Source: Aegilops tauschii subsp. strangulata
Lineage: Eukaryota; Streptophyta; Magnoliopsida; Poales; Poaceae
DNA length: 64,000 bases
NCBI RefSeq assembly: GCF_002575655.3
Contig: NC_053036.3
Location: 197,812,788 to 197,876,787, forward strand
Direction of reading: 5' to 3'
Each line of letters begins with the position of its first letter. The first letter of the stretch is position 1. Shown piece by piece: positions 1-9,785 of the stretch. The notes under the pieces were generated by a model, which ran no database searches, was not told where the DNA came from, and saw nothing but the letters and a program-made list of their open reading frames with translations. Made by a program: the position numbers and the translations under genes.

Positions 1-357
1 AAAGAGCAGAAGGTTGGGCTCTTCTCCAAGGTAGACTTCGCAGAATACTTGGAAGTTGCATATATTCGACACCGAATTGGGTCCTATGTCTTGTGGCCGC
101 AGATCAAAGAAATTCAGCACATCTCTAAAGAACTTTGAGCCGGGCGGTGCGAAGCCCCGGCTCATGTGATCCGCAAATATTACCACTTCACCATCCTTTG
201 GTTGCGGTCTCTCCTCTGACGGGTCAGGGGCACGGTAAGACATGACAACCTTTTTGGGCAGGTAGCCCGTCTTCACAAAGTCCGCTAAGGTTTCATCAGT
301 GACGTTGGACCTCATCCAGTTGCACGTGATGGGTGCTTTGGGAGCTTTGGGAGCCAT
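1..357 (-). CDS. Antisense accessory gene of A', first coding exon (partial)
   Basis: The minus-strand reading frame starts at the ATG at 357-355 and runs open to the window edge. It is close to the first exon at 41825 in element A, with shared motifs such as SYRAPDPSEERPQPKDGEVV and GFAPPGSKFFRDVLNFF. The family resembles PF04195, found in grass Gypsy elements and of unknown function. This copy is open where A has a nonsense codon: the Cys codon in SVSNICNFQVF here corresponds to TGA at 42122 in A. A 3' splice site (ATCATAG) lies just upstream of the ATG, as in A. The protein is incomplete because the window begins here. Confidence 0.75.
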   Translation of the reverse strand, partial: MAPKAPKAPITCNWMRSNVTDETLADFVKTGYLPKKVVMSYRAPDPSEERPQPKDGEVVIFADHMSRGFAPPGSKFFRDVLNFFDLRPQDIGPNSVSNICNFQVFCEVYLGEEPNLLLF

Positions 358-1130
358 GGTGAAAGTCGGAAGCCTATGATAAAAGGAAATGTCCGGTTCA
401 ATTATAAGCCGGAGGAAGTTTACAGTTCAATGTTTAAAATGGCGGCTTATGAAGGGGCCTAATGACATATGGCTAAGTGCATCGGGGTATCTAAACCGCT
501 GAAGGTATCGAGAGTAATTCAAATTGTCTACAGCCTTATCATAAATGAGCTGGAAAGTTTTACGGCGCGTGGCTTCTTTTGAGCCGGAAATGTAAGCCGC
601 CATAGCTCAGCAGATGCAGTTTTTTACTAAGTGTGGTGAAAACAAGTTTCACAGATCGCAGTAATTATTTTGGATCAAAACGGTTGGCTAAAGAGGAAAG
701 TTTCTAGACCTAAAACAGACGCAGAAGGAGTTCATAGGTTCGAACGGAGCCTTTATGCAATGAAAAGGGATCTACATACATTGGGAACAGGTGTGAAACA
801 ACTACCGCAATAGTTCTATACAGTCTACAGATCAGAAAGGGTGGTAATACTGAAATCTACCAAGAACTCGCGAGGAACGGTGAAGAACACGGGAAGAACA
901 GCGAAGAACCTAATGCGGATCTACCCTATGGAGTGGCAAGGGCTTACGGGTGCTGGTGAGTCGCGGAGGTCGCCGCCGTTTTCTCTGGACACGTCAGGTT
1001 GATGCAGCGGCCGGAGTTGGTGAGGGCGAGGAGATCCGCGGCGGCAGCGGCGGAGCTCGGGCGACAGCACAGTGGCGAGAGGAAGAAGAAGATGGAGGCG
1101 ACGAGTGACTGGAGGCTCATCGGGCCGGGC

Positions 1131-1140
1131 TATTTATAAG
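1131..1140 (-). promoter_or_regulatory. TATA box of the A' antisense gene
   Basis: The minus strand reads CTTATAAATA, identical to 41011-41020 in element A and in the same relation to the antisense gene. A GTAAGC donor of a leader intron follows downstream on the minus strand (near 930-940). Conservation in two independent copies supports a real promoter that is internal to the element and separate from the LTR. Confidence 0.6.
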
Positions 1141-1423
1141 GCGAGGCTCATAAGTGGGCGCGAGAAATGAGGAGGTCACGGCGTGGTTATCTCACCACAA
1201 AAATGCCTCGATTTTCGGGATGGCCTTTAAGGATAAGATCCGTTGAGGATTTAAGGGAATAAAGAAATGGACTTAATGGAAAATGACATCATGGCGGGTT
1301 ACCAGGGATCCAGAAGATGACGTCACGGCGGGTTACAGCCTTCACATAATTGTAAGCCGGAAAATTTTCTATCGAAAGGATTGAAGATTGACATGAGCCG
1401 GCTCAAATCAATCTGGGGCCTAA

Positions 1424-1628
1424 TGTTGAGGATATAACCGTTGGAGTCACTCGCCCAGGAGGGGCCGGGTTACCCATGATGGTTGCTACGCGAAGCCCAG
1501 TACCAAAGATGAAGACGGCGGGTCAATAATGGGCCCAAGACCCGGAGATGGCTTAAGGCCCGTAGCATTAGACACCGTTAGGGTAAACATATAGTGTGGA
1601 TCACATCTGCCGTGACAATTCCACGACA
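1424..1628 (+). repeat. 3' LTR of A', internally deleted
   Basis: The sequence begins TGTTGAGG and ends CCACGACA, the two ends of the 518-bp LTR of element A read on its sense strand. Only 205 bp remain, so roughly 310 bp of the middle are missing, including the TATA region. Both termini are intact, which indicates an internal deletion rather than truncation. Confidence 0.75.
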
Positions 1629-1736
1629 ATCACCAAAGTGCTCCACAACGGAGCATATCACATCTACAATGTGGAGCACAATAAAGACGAGCCACGCGCT
1701 TGGAATGTGGAGTTGCTCCGCCGTTTTTATACTTAA
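1629..1736 (+). pseudogene. Integrase C-terminal tail of B1, severed by A'
   Basis: The 35 residues plus stop TAA (1734-1736) match the last residues of the B2 polyprotein (stop at 63840-63842). They include the pattern VLHNGAYHIYNVEH, RAWNVELLRRFY against VLHNGASHLYNVEH, RAWNAELLRPFY. This is the end of the integrase GPY/chromodomain-side region of a Tat-lineage Gypsy pol. The upstream coding sequence is displaced by insertion of A' at 1628/1629. Confidence 0.85.
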
Positions 1737-1880
1737 GTCATTCAGACTATTGAGATGTAATAAGAAGTACCTTTTAGTTTGTTTATCAAAGACACAGTTT
1801 TATAGTCTCCTAAATGATTGTGGTTGCTTATACATGTGTTTAAAATCCCCCAGTGGGTGGCTTAGCTGCTAATCCGTTTC

Positions 1881-2605
1881 GCCTAAGTTTCAAAAACAGA
1901 CTCCGAGTGAAGAGCAAGCCTCTCACTCGGGGGCTTAGGTGCAGTTTCGTACTCGCCTAAGTTTGAAAAAATCCTACCGAGTGAAGAGCAAGCCTCTCAC
2001 TCGGGGGCTTAGTTGCAGTTCCGTACTCGCCTAAGTTTGAAAAAATCCTACCGAGTGAAGAGCAAGCCTCTCACTCGGGGGCTTAGCTGCAGTTCCGTAC
2101 TTGCCTAAGTTTGAAAAAATCCTACCGAGTGAAGAGCAAGCCTCTCACTCGGGGGCTTAGCTGTAGTTCCGTACTCGCCTAAGTTTGAAAAAATCCCACC
2201 GAGTGAAGAGCAAGCCTCTCACTCGGGGGGCTTAGATGCAGTTCCGTACTCGCCTAAGTTTGAAAAAAATCCCACCGAGTGAAGAGCAAGCCTCTCACTC
2301 GGGGGCTTAGCTGCAGTTCCGTACTCGCCAAAGTTTGAAAAAATCCAACCGAGTGAAGAGAAAGCCTCTCACTCAGGGGCTTAGCTGCAGTTCCGTACTC
2401 GCCTAAGTTTGAAAAAATCCTACCGAGTGAAGAGCAATCCTTTCACTCGGAGGCTTAGCCGCAATTCCGTACTCGCCTAAGTTTGAAAAAATCCTACCGA
2501 GTGAAGAGCAATCCTTTCACTCGGAGACTTAGCCGCAGTTCTGTACTCGCCTAAGTTAAAACACGTTCCGAGTAAAGAACGATTCTCTTGCTCGGGGACT
2601 TGGCC
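1881..2605 (+). repeat. Tandem array of ~74-bp units in the B1 3' noncoding region
   Basis: Unit starts at GCCTAAG are seen at 1881, 1955, 2029, 2103, 2177, 2252, 2327, 2401, 2475 and 2549, giving periods of 74 or 75 bp and about nine and a half copies. Each unit carries ACCGAGTGAAGAG and most carry CTCACTCGGGGGCTTAG, close to the polypurine tract upstream of the 3' LTR (TTCGGGGGCTAA). The last two units are the most diverged. The first unit also appears at 63960-64000 in B2, so the array belongs to the family. Confidence 0.95.
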
Positions 2606-3015
2606 ACACGCTCCATCCTAATCCACAAGGATGACGAGGTATAGGTCGACTACGACCTTCTCCTCAGAGCTGCGCCACAAGTATAACGCACGCTCCATCC
2701 TAATCCGCAAGGATGACGAGGTACAAGTCGTCTGCGGCCTTCTCCTTAGAGCTGCGCCACAAGTATAATGTGCGCTCTATCCTAATCCGCAAGGATGACG
2801 AGGTGCAGGTCGACTGCGACCTTCTCCTCAGAGCTGCGCCACAAGTATAATTTGCGCTCCATCCTAATCCGCAAGGATGACGAGGTGCAGGTCGACTGCG
2901 ACCTTCTCCTCAGAGTTGCGCCACAAATACAATGGGCGCTCCATCCCGATCCATAAGGGCGATGAGGTGCAGGTCGTCCGTGACCTTCTCCTCAGAGTGG
3001 TATCACAAGCACAAA
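2606..3015 (+). repeat. Second tandem array of ~82-bp units in B1
   Basis: CTCCATCC-type unit starts occur at 2611, 2693, 2775, 2857 and 2939, a constant period of 82 bp over five copies. The shared core contains CGCAAGGATGACGAGGT and GACCTTCTCCTCAGAG. It adjoins the 74-bp array but is unrelated in sequence. Short open frames across it arise from the repeat and are not considered genes. Confidence 0.93.
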
Positions 3016-3211
3016 AGACTGTTCTGAGTGAAGAAACAAGTTCCACTCGGAGGCAAAGGCAAGCATATCCAAGAAAAACCAAGTTCAGATAAAATCCCAC
3101 GAGGTTCCAGACTGCAGATTAAAGTACTCGGGCATCAGGCCCGAAGGAGTTTAACGGTTACAAAAGCACTCGGCATACCGAGGCAAATTTAATCAGATCA
3201 TAAAAGTTGGT

Positions 3212-6200
3212 TCACTCCGCAGGAGGAGGACTAGCAGGCTCGACGAACTCATCCAGGTCGATTCCATCTATAATACGAGTAGCAGCGGCAATGAAGGTCT
3301 CCATGAAAGACTGGAAGTCAAGTCTCTTGGTGTTGGCAACCTTGATCGCTGCTAGCTTTTCTTCTTTGGCCTCCTTGCAATGGATGCGAACAAGGGACAG
3401 AGCTACGTCAGCACCGCACCGAGCAGACGATTTCTTCCATTCCTCCACTCGACCAGGGATCTCATTGAGTCGAGCCATCAAAGACTCGAGGTCATTTTGG
3501 AGTGTCTCCCTTGGCCAAAGCGCCTTGTCGATCCGCGACACCGCGACCTTCAGTCGAGCGAGGTAATCTGTAACGCTGGCAAGTCAGGATTCCAGTCGAA
3601 GCACGTTCATGGCAGCTTCATCTTTAACAGGGGAATTGATGGGTCCAAGCTTGTCTCGATTCGCCCAGTTTCTTCCTCAAAGTTTTGACAGAATTCTGCA
3701 CTCAAAGAGAAATAATGAGTCGACAATTATATGTCGAGTCAACGAAAGCAAATAAATCGGAAAAGTACCTTCAAGCATGAGGAATAACTTCTTGGCGAGA
3801 CCTCCCAGATAAGCCTCCAGCTCGTCTCTCTTGCGGGTGATGTCTTCCACCTTGTCGGTCAGGGTCCCTTTATCCTTCTTCAGTCGAGTCACCTCTTTGT
3901 TGGCTTCATCAAGAGCAGCCTTCAGCTTGGAATTCTCTTCCTCCAGCTTTCTGACTGAGGCCAGCTTCTGGTCGGTGAGTGCCGTCTTTTCTTCTGCTGT
4001 TTTCTGTGTGGCTGCAAGGTCAGAGTCCTCCTTCTTCAAAGCATGTCTCATTGTTTCTACAAAGAATAACATTTGAGTTAGAAAAAGGAAGGAAAAGATG
4101 GCAGGAGAATCAGTCGACAAGTTTTCCATACCAGCAGCATCATCCTTAGCCTTCTGCAAATTCGTCTTGGCCAACTCCAGATCAAGATTGAGCTGGATCT
4201 GCTTCTGCTCCAAGTCAGCAAACCGAGCTCCAAGTTCACAAGATTTCTGTGGTCAGAGGATAGTCAATCGACAGACACAAAGAGTGGTTGCTTCCGAGCA
4301 ATAAAGTAACAAGTTCAAAGAGTTCTAAGACTACTGCTGAATCAAACATTGAACAGTAGTCTCGGGGACTACACCTAGTGGGTGCACTCAGCGTGCCCCC
4401 ACTGGTTCGACTTTTCAATTGACTTGGCCCGTCCAGTCGAAAAAAAGAGGGGTATCGGTTGTTCTCAGACCATAGTCGACTGCCCGCAGTCGACTACGGT
4501 CTCGGGGACTACACCCGATGGGTGCACTCAACGTGCCCCCACTGGTCTAGGTTCCACTCGACATGATCTGCTCAGACCGAGTGGAAAAGTTCAGTTCAAA
4601 GACCCCCGCCGAATCGAACATTCGACGGCGGTCTCGGGGACTACACCCAGTGGGTGCACTCAGCGTGCCCCCACTGGTTCAAAGATTCAATCAACACAAC
4701 CTAGTCGACTCAAGAAGAAAAACTACTCAGCGAAAAATTAAAATGTACAGGTGCAAAGTGCAGACTGACAAGTAGAAGCACAATAAAGGTTTTCAGGTAG
4801 CATATCCTAACAGAACAAGCGACAAGCTAGAAGATCAGTCGGAAATCAGCTAACCTGGACATTGGCATGGAGTGCTGATCTGGCGTCATAGGCAGCTTGA
4901 CTAGCCTCTCGCACCACTTTCATCTGCTCCATCATAAGGCCCGCCTGGCGTATAGCTTCCTTGGCGGCACCCACTTGGTCCTCTGGGACATGATGGGCGG
5001 TGAAGAGTGAAGATAGTGGATCAGCTGTAGTAGTTCGAGAATCTGAGGCATGGGGTTGCGAAGATGAAACAGGAGCCTATGCAGTCGATGCTGAAGGCTG
5101 TGCACTCGACAATTGAACAACAAAAGTAACAGAAGCCCGGTTGAGGTCTCCGGACTGCTGAATCACTGGTTCCGTCGGCGGCGTCGACTGGGGCGTTTTG
5201 CTAGCTGATGCCTTCCTGCCCGAAGTCCTGCCCCTCCTTCCCGTGGGCCTTTGTGGCACATCTTCGTCGTCGTCTAGAAGTTCAATAACATTGGGCGGAG
5301 CTGCAAAGAAATCAATCACAAGAGTTCTGTCGACCGTCGAAGTAGCTAGTAAAGTAAAGACAATATGACAAGAGTTATACCCGCGTTGGAGGTGACTGCA
5401 TCTTCCATCTCCTCATCATCACCATCCTTATAAATAGAAGTCCCACGGGTAGCAGCACTGCAAATTTCAGAAATCACTCGGTCGGAACAGGAAAGTGAGT
5501 CGACCAAAGATCAAGTCGTGCAAAACTAAGAGGTCGAGCGTGATGATAACCCAGAAGCGATGGGGATGGCCATTTTAATCTTGGGCAATGCCTTCTGGGG
5601 CTTTGACGGCGCGACTTTGGGCTTCTTCGGAGCTTTCTCAGTCGGCACAGGCGAAGATGTCCGAGTGCGCTTTGAAGTCTGTCCAGTCGGTGCAGTCGCT
5701 TTGCCACGGATGCTTGTTGGGTCATGGGTATGCTTAGATCGCCTTTTGACGCGAGGGGGAGTCGACTTCCTCACCACCGCTTCAGTCGTCACTCTCCTCG
5801 TCTTCCCCCCATCAGATTGCCAATCACCGCTGTCGGCTCCGCTCACCTCTCCTTCCTGCTCCTGCCCCTGCTCCTGCTCTCTGTTAGGCATCGAGTACAT
5901 TTCAGTGTAGATCTGCAGAGCACGAAGTTGAGCAAATGTCAGTAAGTTTCAAGAACAATTACATGTCAGATCAAAAAGACACTCGGAAGTAAAGAATCGA
6001 ACCTTGTCTGACTTGTTGGTATTGTCGAGTGGAGGGATCCTCCTAGACCCCCTGGGGTTGTCCTTGTTGCCAGTGATGCTCTGCAACCACTGTGCCACCG
6101 TATCCTCGTCAACTTCCTCCGGATGGATCCGAGTGCTGTCATCAGTACCCGAGTACACCCACATTGGATGATCGCGAGCTTGGAGTGGTCGGAAGCGTCG

Positions 6201-6998
6201 ACTGAGGAACACCTCTAGCAAATCCATACCAGTCACGCCATCTCGGACAAGTTGAACCACTCGCTCAACCAACATGTTCACCTCCACTTTCTCCGTCGAA
6301 GTCACTTTCAAGGAAGAGGGCTTCTCTACTCGGCCCATGGAAAACGGTGGAAGGCCAGTCGACTGACCAGGGGTCGGTTGGTCCTTAGAATACAACCAGG
6401 TCGACTGCCACCCTCTGACTGAATCGGGAAGAATCATAGGAGGGAGAGTGCTTTTACCCCTCATCTGGAGTAATAGACCTCCACACATCTGGATCACTTG
6501 TGTCCTATCGTCACTCGGATTAGCCTTTTTAACAGACTAAGAACGACAAGTGAAAATGTGTTTGAAGAGACCCCAGTGCGGTCGACAGCCCAGAAAGTTC
6601 TCACACACGGACACGAACGCAGCGAGGTATGTGATAGTGTTGGGAGAAAAGTGATGAAGTTGGGCCCCAAAAAAGTTCAGAAAACCTTGGAAGAAAGGAT
6701 GGGGCGGCAGAGAGAAACCACGGTCGACGTGAGTTGCGAGGAGGACACACTCACCCTCCTGCGGCTGCGGCTCAGTCTCATCCCCCGGAAGCCTCCAGGA
6801 ACCTTGAGGAATCAAGCCTCCGTCGACCAAGTCCTATAGATCCTCCCGCTGGATCATGGAGTGGATCCAGTCGCCCTGGATCCAGCCTCGCAGCAGGCCA
6901 GATCTCGACGACGACCCTCCCCGACTTGTCTTCTTGCCCTTCGCCTTCGTCGTCGCCTTCTTCGCGCGCTCCAGAGCCACCGTCTTGTCCTTCCCCAT
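3212..6998 (-). pseudogene. Antisense accessory gene of B1 (PF04195-type), decayed
   Basis: A multi-exon gene opposite to the element's sense. The first coding exon starts at ATG 6998-6996 with a basic N-terminus (MGKDKTVALERAKK). It continues through a PF04195-like core (LPPHPFFQGFLNFFGAQLHH, FLGCRPHWGLFKHIF) to a donor near 6003. Two in-frame TAG codons (6836-6834, 6539-6537) interrupt this exon. Further exon-like pieces are a basic Ser/Lys/Pro-rich segment (about 5900-5526), a 5319-5077 segment, a coiled coil rich in Glu/Lys/Leu (about 4190-3780) and a C-terminal helix (about 3541-3212) with the motif KKSSARCGADVALS. The C-terminal motif recurs in A (RRASARAGAIVALS). Exon borders other than the first are approximate. 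Function unknown. Confidence 0.65.
4355..4690 (+). repeat. Three direct copies of a ~55-bp block within the B1 antisense gene
   Basis: The block CTCGGGGACTACACC...GGGTGCACTCA.CGTGCCCCCACTGG occurs near 4361, 4501 and 4633, spaced about 140 and 132 bp apart. Each copy is preceded by a GTCGACT- or ACGGCGGT-type stretch. The array lies between exon-like segments of the antisense gene, probably in an intron. Confidence 0.85.
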
Positions 6999-7114
6999 CG
7001 CAACAGGCTATGCTCAGGTGGGGCGGCGGCGTCGAGGGTGGAGGCGGTGCGGTGGAGAAGCAGAGGAGGAAGAAGGAGAATGGAGCGCACTGTGCGAAAT
7101 ACGCCGGCCCAGAT

Positions 7115-7124
7115 GCCTTATATG
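7115..7124 (-). promoter_or_regulatory. Probable TATA box of the B1 antisense gene
   Basis: The minus strand reads CCATATAAGG about 120 bp upstream of the ATG at 6998. Position and orientation match those of the antisense gene TATA boxes in A and A'. Support is positional only. Confidence 0.4.
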
Positions 7125-7541
7125 GACCTATTACCGAGTGACTGACTTGTGGGCCCAAGCGATCTTGTCAAATCCCGCAACAGTCGCACGCTCGATACGT
7201 GGCGAAAAAGGTGGCGCAAGGATTGAGGCGTCCCTGCCTAATCTGCTCCATTTATTGCGGGCCTCTCCATCCCGCGCGCTTCTCCAAATTTCGAATCCCG
7301 TGAGATCCGGGAATGGCAGCACAGTCAATCGCGCCAAAGATCTTAAAACCTTGTCAATACTCGAGGCTTTTCAGTGAAGTTCACTCGACAATATTAAGAA
7401 TGGATCAAGGCGACTAAAAATGAAGTCGAAGTTGTTACGTGGTTCATCAATCCAAGTAAAACGCTTCCGAGGCGTGAAGACTGGGTCGGAATCGTCTTCA
7501 ACTCCTTTTTCCACTCGAACCCTGAACCATTCGGGGGCTAA

Positions 7542-8108
7542 TGACGATGACATGTACCTGGGGTAGGGTAATAGGCGTGACCTAGACACCCTTCCCAAGG
7601 ACATTACCTTAAAGTCAAGGATATTCAAAGGACAACACCATCCACTCGACCAGAAGCATTCCACTCGACAAATCCAATTCCATTCGACCGGAGTGTAGTC
7701 ACTCGACCACATCAGAAATCACTCGGAAGACAGAAGGTCTAAAGACACTCAGAACGGCAACGGTCAGGCGTTCACTCCGTAGTCTTAATGATCCTTTATA
7801 TGTCTTTAATACTGACGTTACCATTAATGTCCCCTCTTTATGTATATTGAACCCTATGTAATGGGGGATGGCTGGGGTCCTGGCGCACTCTATATAAGCC
7901 ACCCCCCTCCTCTGGGACAAGGGTTCGCACCTCCTGTAACTTCACACATAATCCAATCAACCAGCCTCAGGGCACCAAGACGTAGGGCTGTTGCTTCCTC
8001 TAAGAAGGGCCTGAACTCGTAAATCTTGCGTGCACGACTTCACCATAGCTAGGATCTTGTCTCCTCATACTTACCCCCCATTCTACTGTCAGACTTAGAA
8101 CCACGACA
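7542..8108 (+). repeat. 3' LTR of B1 (567 bp)
   Basis: It begins TGACGATGACATG after the polypurine tract and ends CTTAGAACCACGACA. It aligns along its length with the 578-bp 5' LTR of B2 (57034-57611). A TATATAAG box lies at 7891. The downstream base is already Copia LTR sequence, so B1's own target duplication is missing. Confidence 0.9.
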
Positions 8109-8554
8109 TCCCCTCCTCCACTCCTTTATATACAGGGGAGGGGGCACCCCATAGACACACAAGTTGATTCTTAGCCGTGTGCGGTGCCCCCCCCCCACAT
8201 ATTTCCACCTCGGTCATATTGTCGTAGTGCTTAGGCGAAGCCCTGCGTCGGTAACTTCATCATCACCGTCAACACACTGTCATGCTGGCAAAACTCTCCC
8301 TCGGCCTCAGCTGGATCTAGAGTTCGAGGGACGTCACCGAGCTTAACGTGTGCAGATCGTGGAGGTGCTGTGCGTTCGGTACTTGGATCGGTTGGATCGC
8401 GAAGACGTTCGACTACATCAACCGCGTTACTTTACACTTCCGCTTTCGGTCTACGGGGGTACGTGGACACACTCTCCCGCTCGTTGCTATGCATCACATA
8501 GATAGATATTGCGTGATCGCAGGTAAATTTTTTGAAATACTACGTTCCCCAATA
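8109..8554 (+). repeat. Truncated 5' LTR of the Copia element
   Basis: The sequence matches the last 446 bp of the 3' LTR (about 15059-15505). The first ~1260 bp are absent and the B1 LTR abuts directly. The terminal CCCCAACA of the family is mutated to CCCCAATA. The TATATAC box is retained. Confidence 0.9.
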
Positions 8555-8555
8555 G

Positions 8556-8570
8556 TGGCATCCGAGCCAG
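8556..8570 (+). promoter_or_regulatory. Primer-binding site of the Copia element
   Basis: TGGCATCCGAGCCAG lies one base after the LTR. The canonical Copia PBS, complementary to initiator methionine tRNA, starts TGGTATCAGAGC, so two positions are changed. This sets the plus strand as the sense strand. Confidence 0.8.
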
Positions 8571-9785
8571 GTCTATGCGTAGATGTTATATGCACGAGTA
8601 GAACACAACGAGTTGTGTGCGATAATAGTCATTCTGCTTACCAGCATGTCATACTTTGATTCAGCGATATTGTTGGATGAAGCGGCTCAGACCGGCATTA
8701 CGCGTACGCTTACGCGAGACTGGTTCTACCGACGTGCTTCGCACATAGGTGGCTAGTGGGTCTCTGTTTCTCCAACTTTAGTTGAATCGAGTGTGACTAC
8801 GCCCGGTCCTTGTTGAAGGTTAAAACAGCAAACTTGACCAAAAATTGTTGTGGTTTTGATGCGTAGGTAAGAACGGTTCTTGCTAAGCCCGTACCAGCCA
8901 CGTAAAACTTGCAACAACAAAGTAGAGGACGTCTAACTTGTTTTTATAGGGCATGTTGTGATGTGATATGGTCAAGACGTGATTATATAAATTGTTGTAT
9001 GAGATGATCATGTTTTGTACCACTGTTATCGGCAACTGGCAGGAGCCATATGGTTGTCGCTTTATTGTATGAAATGCAATCGCCATGTAATTGCTTGCTT
9101 TATCACTAAGCAGTAGCGATAGTCGTAGAAGCAATAGTTGGCGAGACGACAACGATGCTTCGATGGAGATCAAGGTGTCAAGCCGGTGACGATGGTGATT
9201 ATGACGATGCTTTGGAGATGGAGATCAAAGGCACAAGATGATGATGGCCATATCATATCACTTATATTGATTGTATGTGATGTTTATCCTTTATGCATCG
9301 TATTTTGCTTAGTACGATGGTAGAATTATAAGATGATCTCTCACTAAATTTCAAGGTACAAGTGTTCTCCCTGAGTATGCACCGTTGTTACAGTTCGTCG
9401 TGCTGAGACACCACGTGGTGATCGGGTGTGATAAGCTCTACGTTCACATACAACGGGTGCAAGCCAATTTTGCACACGCTGAATACTCGGGTTAAACTTG
9501 ACGAGCCTAGCATATGCAGATATGGCATCTGAACACTGGGACTGAAAGGTCGAGCGTGAATCATATAGCAGATATGATCAACATAGTGATGTTCACCATT
9601 GAAAACTGCTCCATCTCACGTGATGATCGGACATGGTTTAGTTGATATGGATCACGTGATCACTTAGATGATTAGAGGGATGTCTATATAAGTGGGAGTT
9701 CTTAAGTAATATGATTAATTGAACTTTAATTTATCATGAATTTAGTACCTGGTAGTATTTTGCATGTCTATGTTGTTGTAGATAA
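8571..9785 (+). other. Copia untranslated leader
   Basis: About 1.2 kb of AT-rich sequence between PBS and the gag start has only short open frames. BARE-like elements carry a comparably long leader involved in RNA packaging and translation. No gene is seen here. Confidence 0.7.

Larger units (their letters stand above)
1..1628 (+). mobile_element. Gypsy element A' (3' part only), nested in Gypsy B1
   Basis: This is the 3' portion of a Gypsy element of the same family as element A (40212-53239). Positions 1-1423 match, as reverse complement, the stretch of A from its 3' LTR to the first exon of the antisense gene. The sense strand is plus. A short purine tract (TCTGGGGCCTAA) precedes the LTR start at 1424. 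The element ends at 1628 inside the integrase tail of B1, whose reading frame resumes at 1629. Its 5' half lies outside the window, so the target duplication cannot be tested. Confidence 0.85.
1629..8108 (+). mobile_element. Gypsy element B1 (Tat lineage), 3' part
   Basis: This is the 3' end of a Gypsy element related to B2 (57034-64000). Its order is integrase C-terminus (1629-1736), 3' noncoding DNA with two tandem arrays (about 1881-3010), an antisense spliced gene (3212-6998), a polypurine tract (CATTCGGGGGCTAA) and a 3' LTR (7542-8108). The 5' side was interrupted by A'; the rest lies outside the window. The right flank adjoins a truncated Copia LTR with no recognisable target duplication. 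Confidence 0.85.

Noticed and set aside
1881..3015. CRISPR-like array
   Set aside because: Units are contiguous tandem repeats without variable spacers, in a plant retrotransposon.
2864..3100. Opposed small open frames near 2.9 kb
   Set aside because: They are produced by the 82-bp repeat and adjacent sequence; no protein features.
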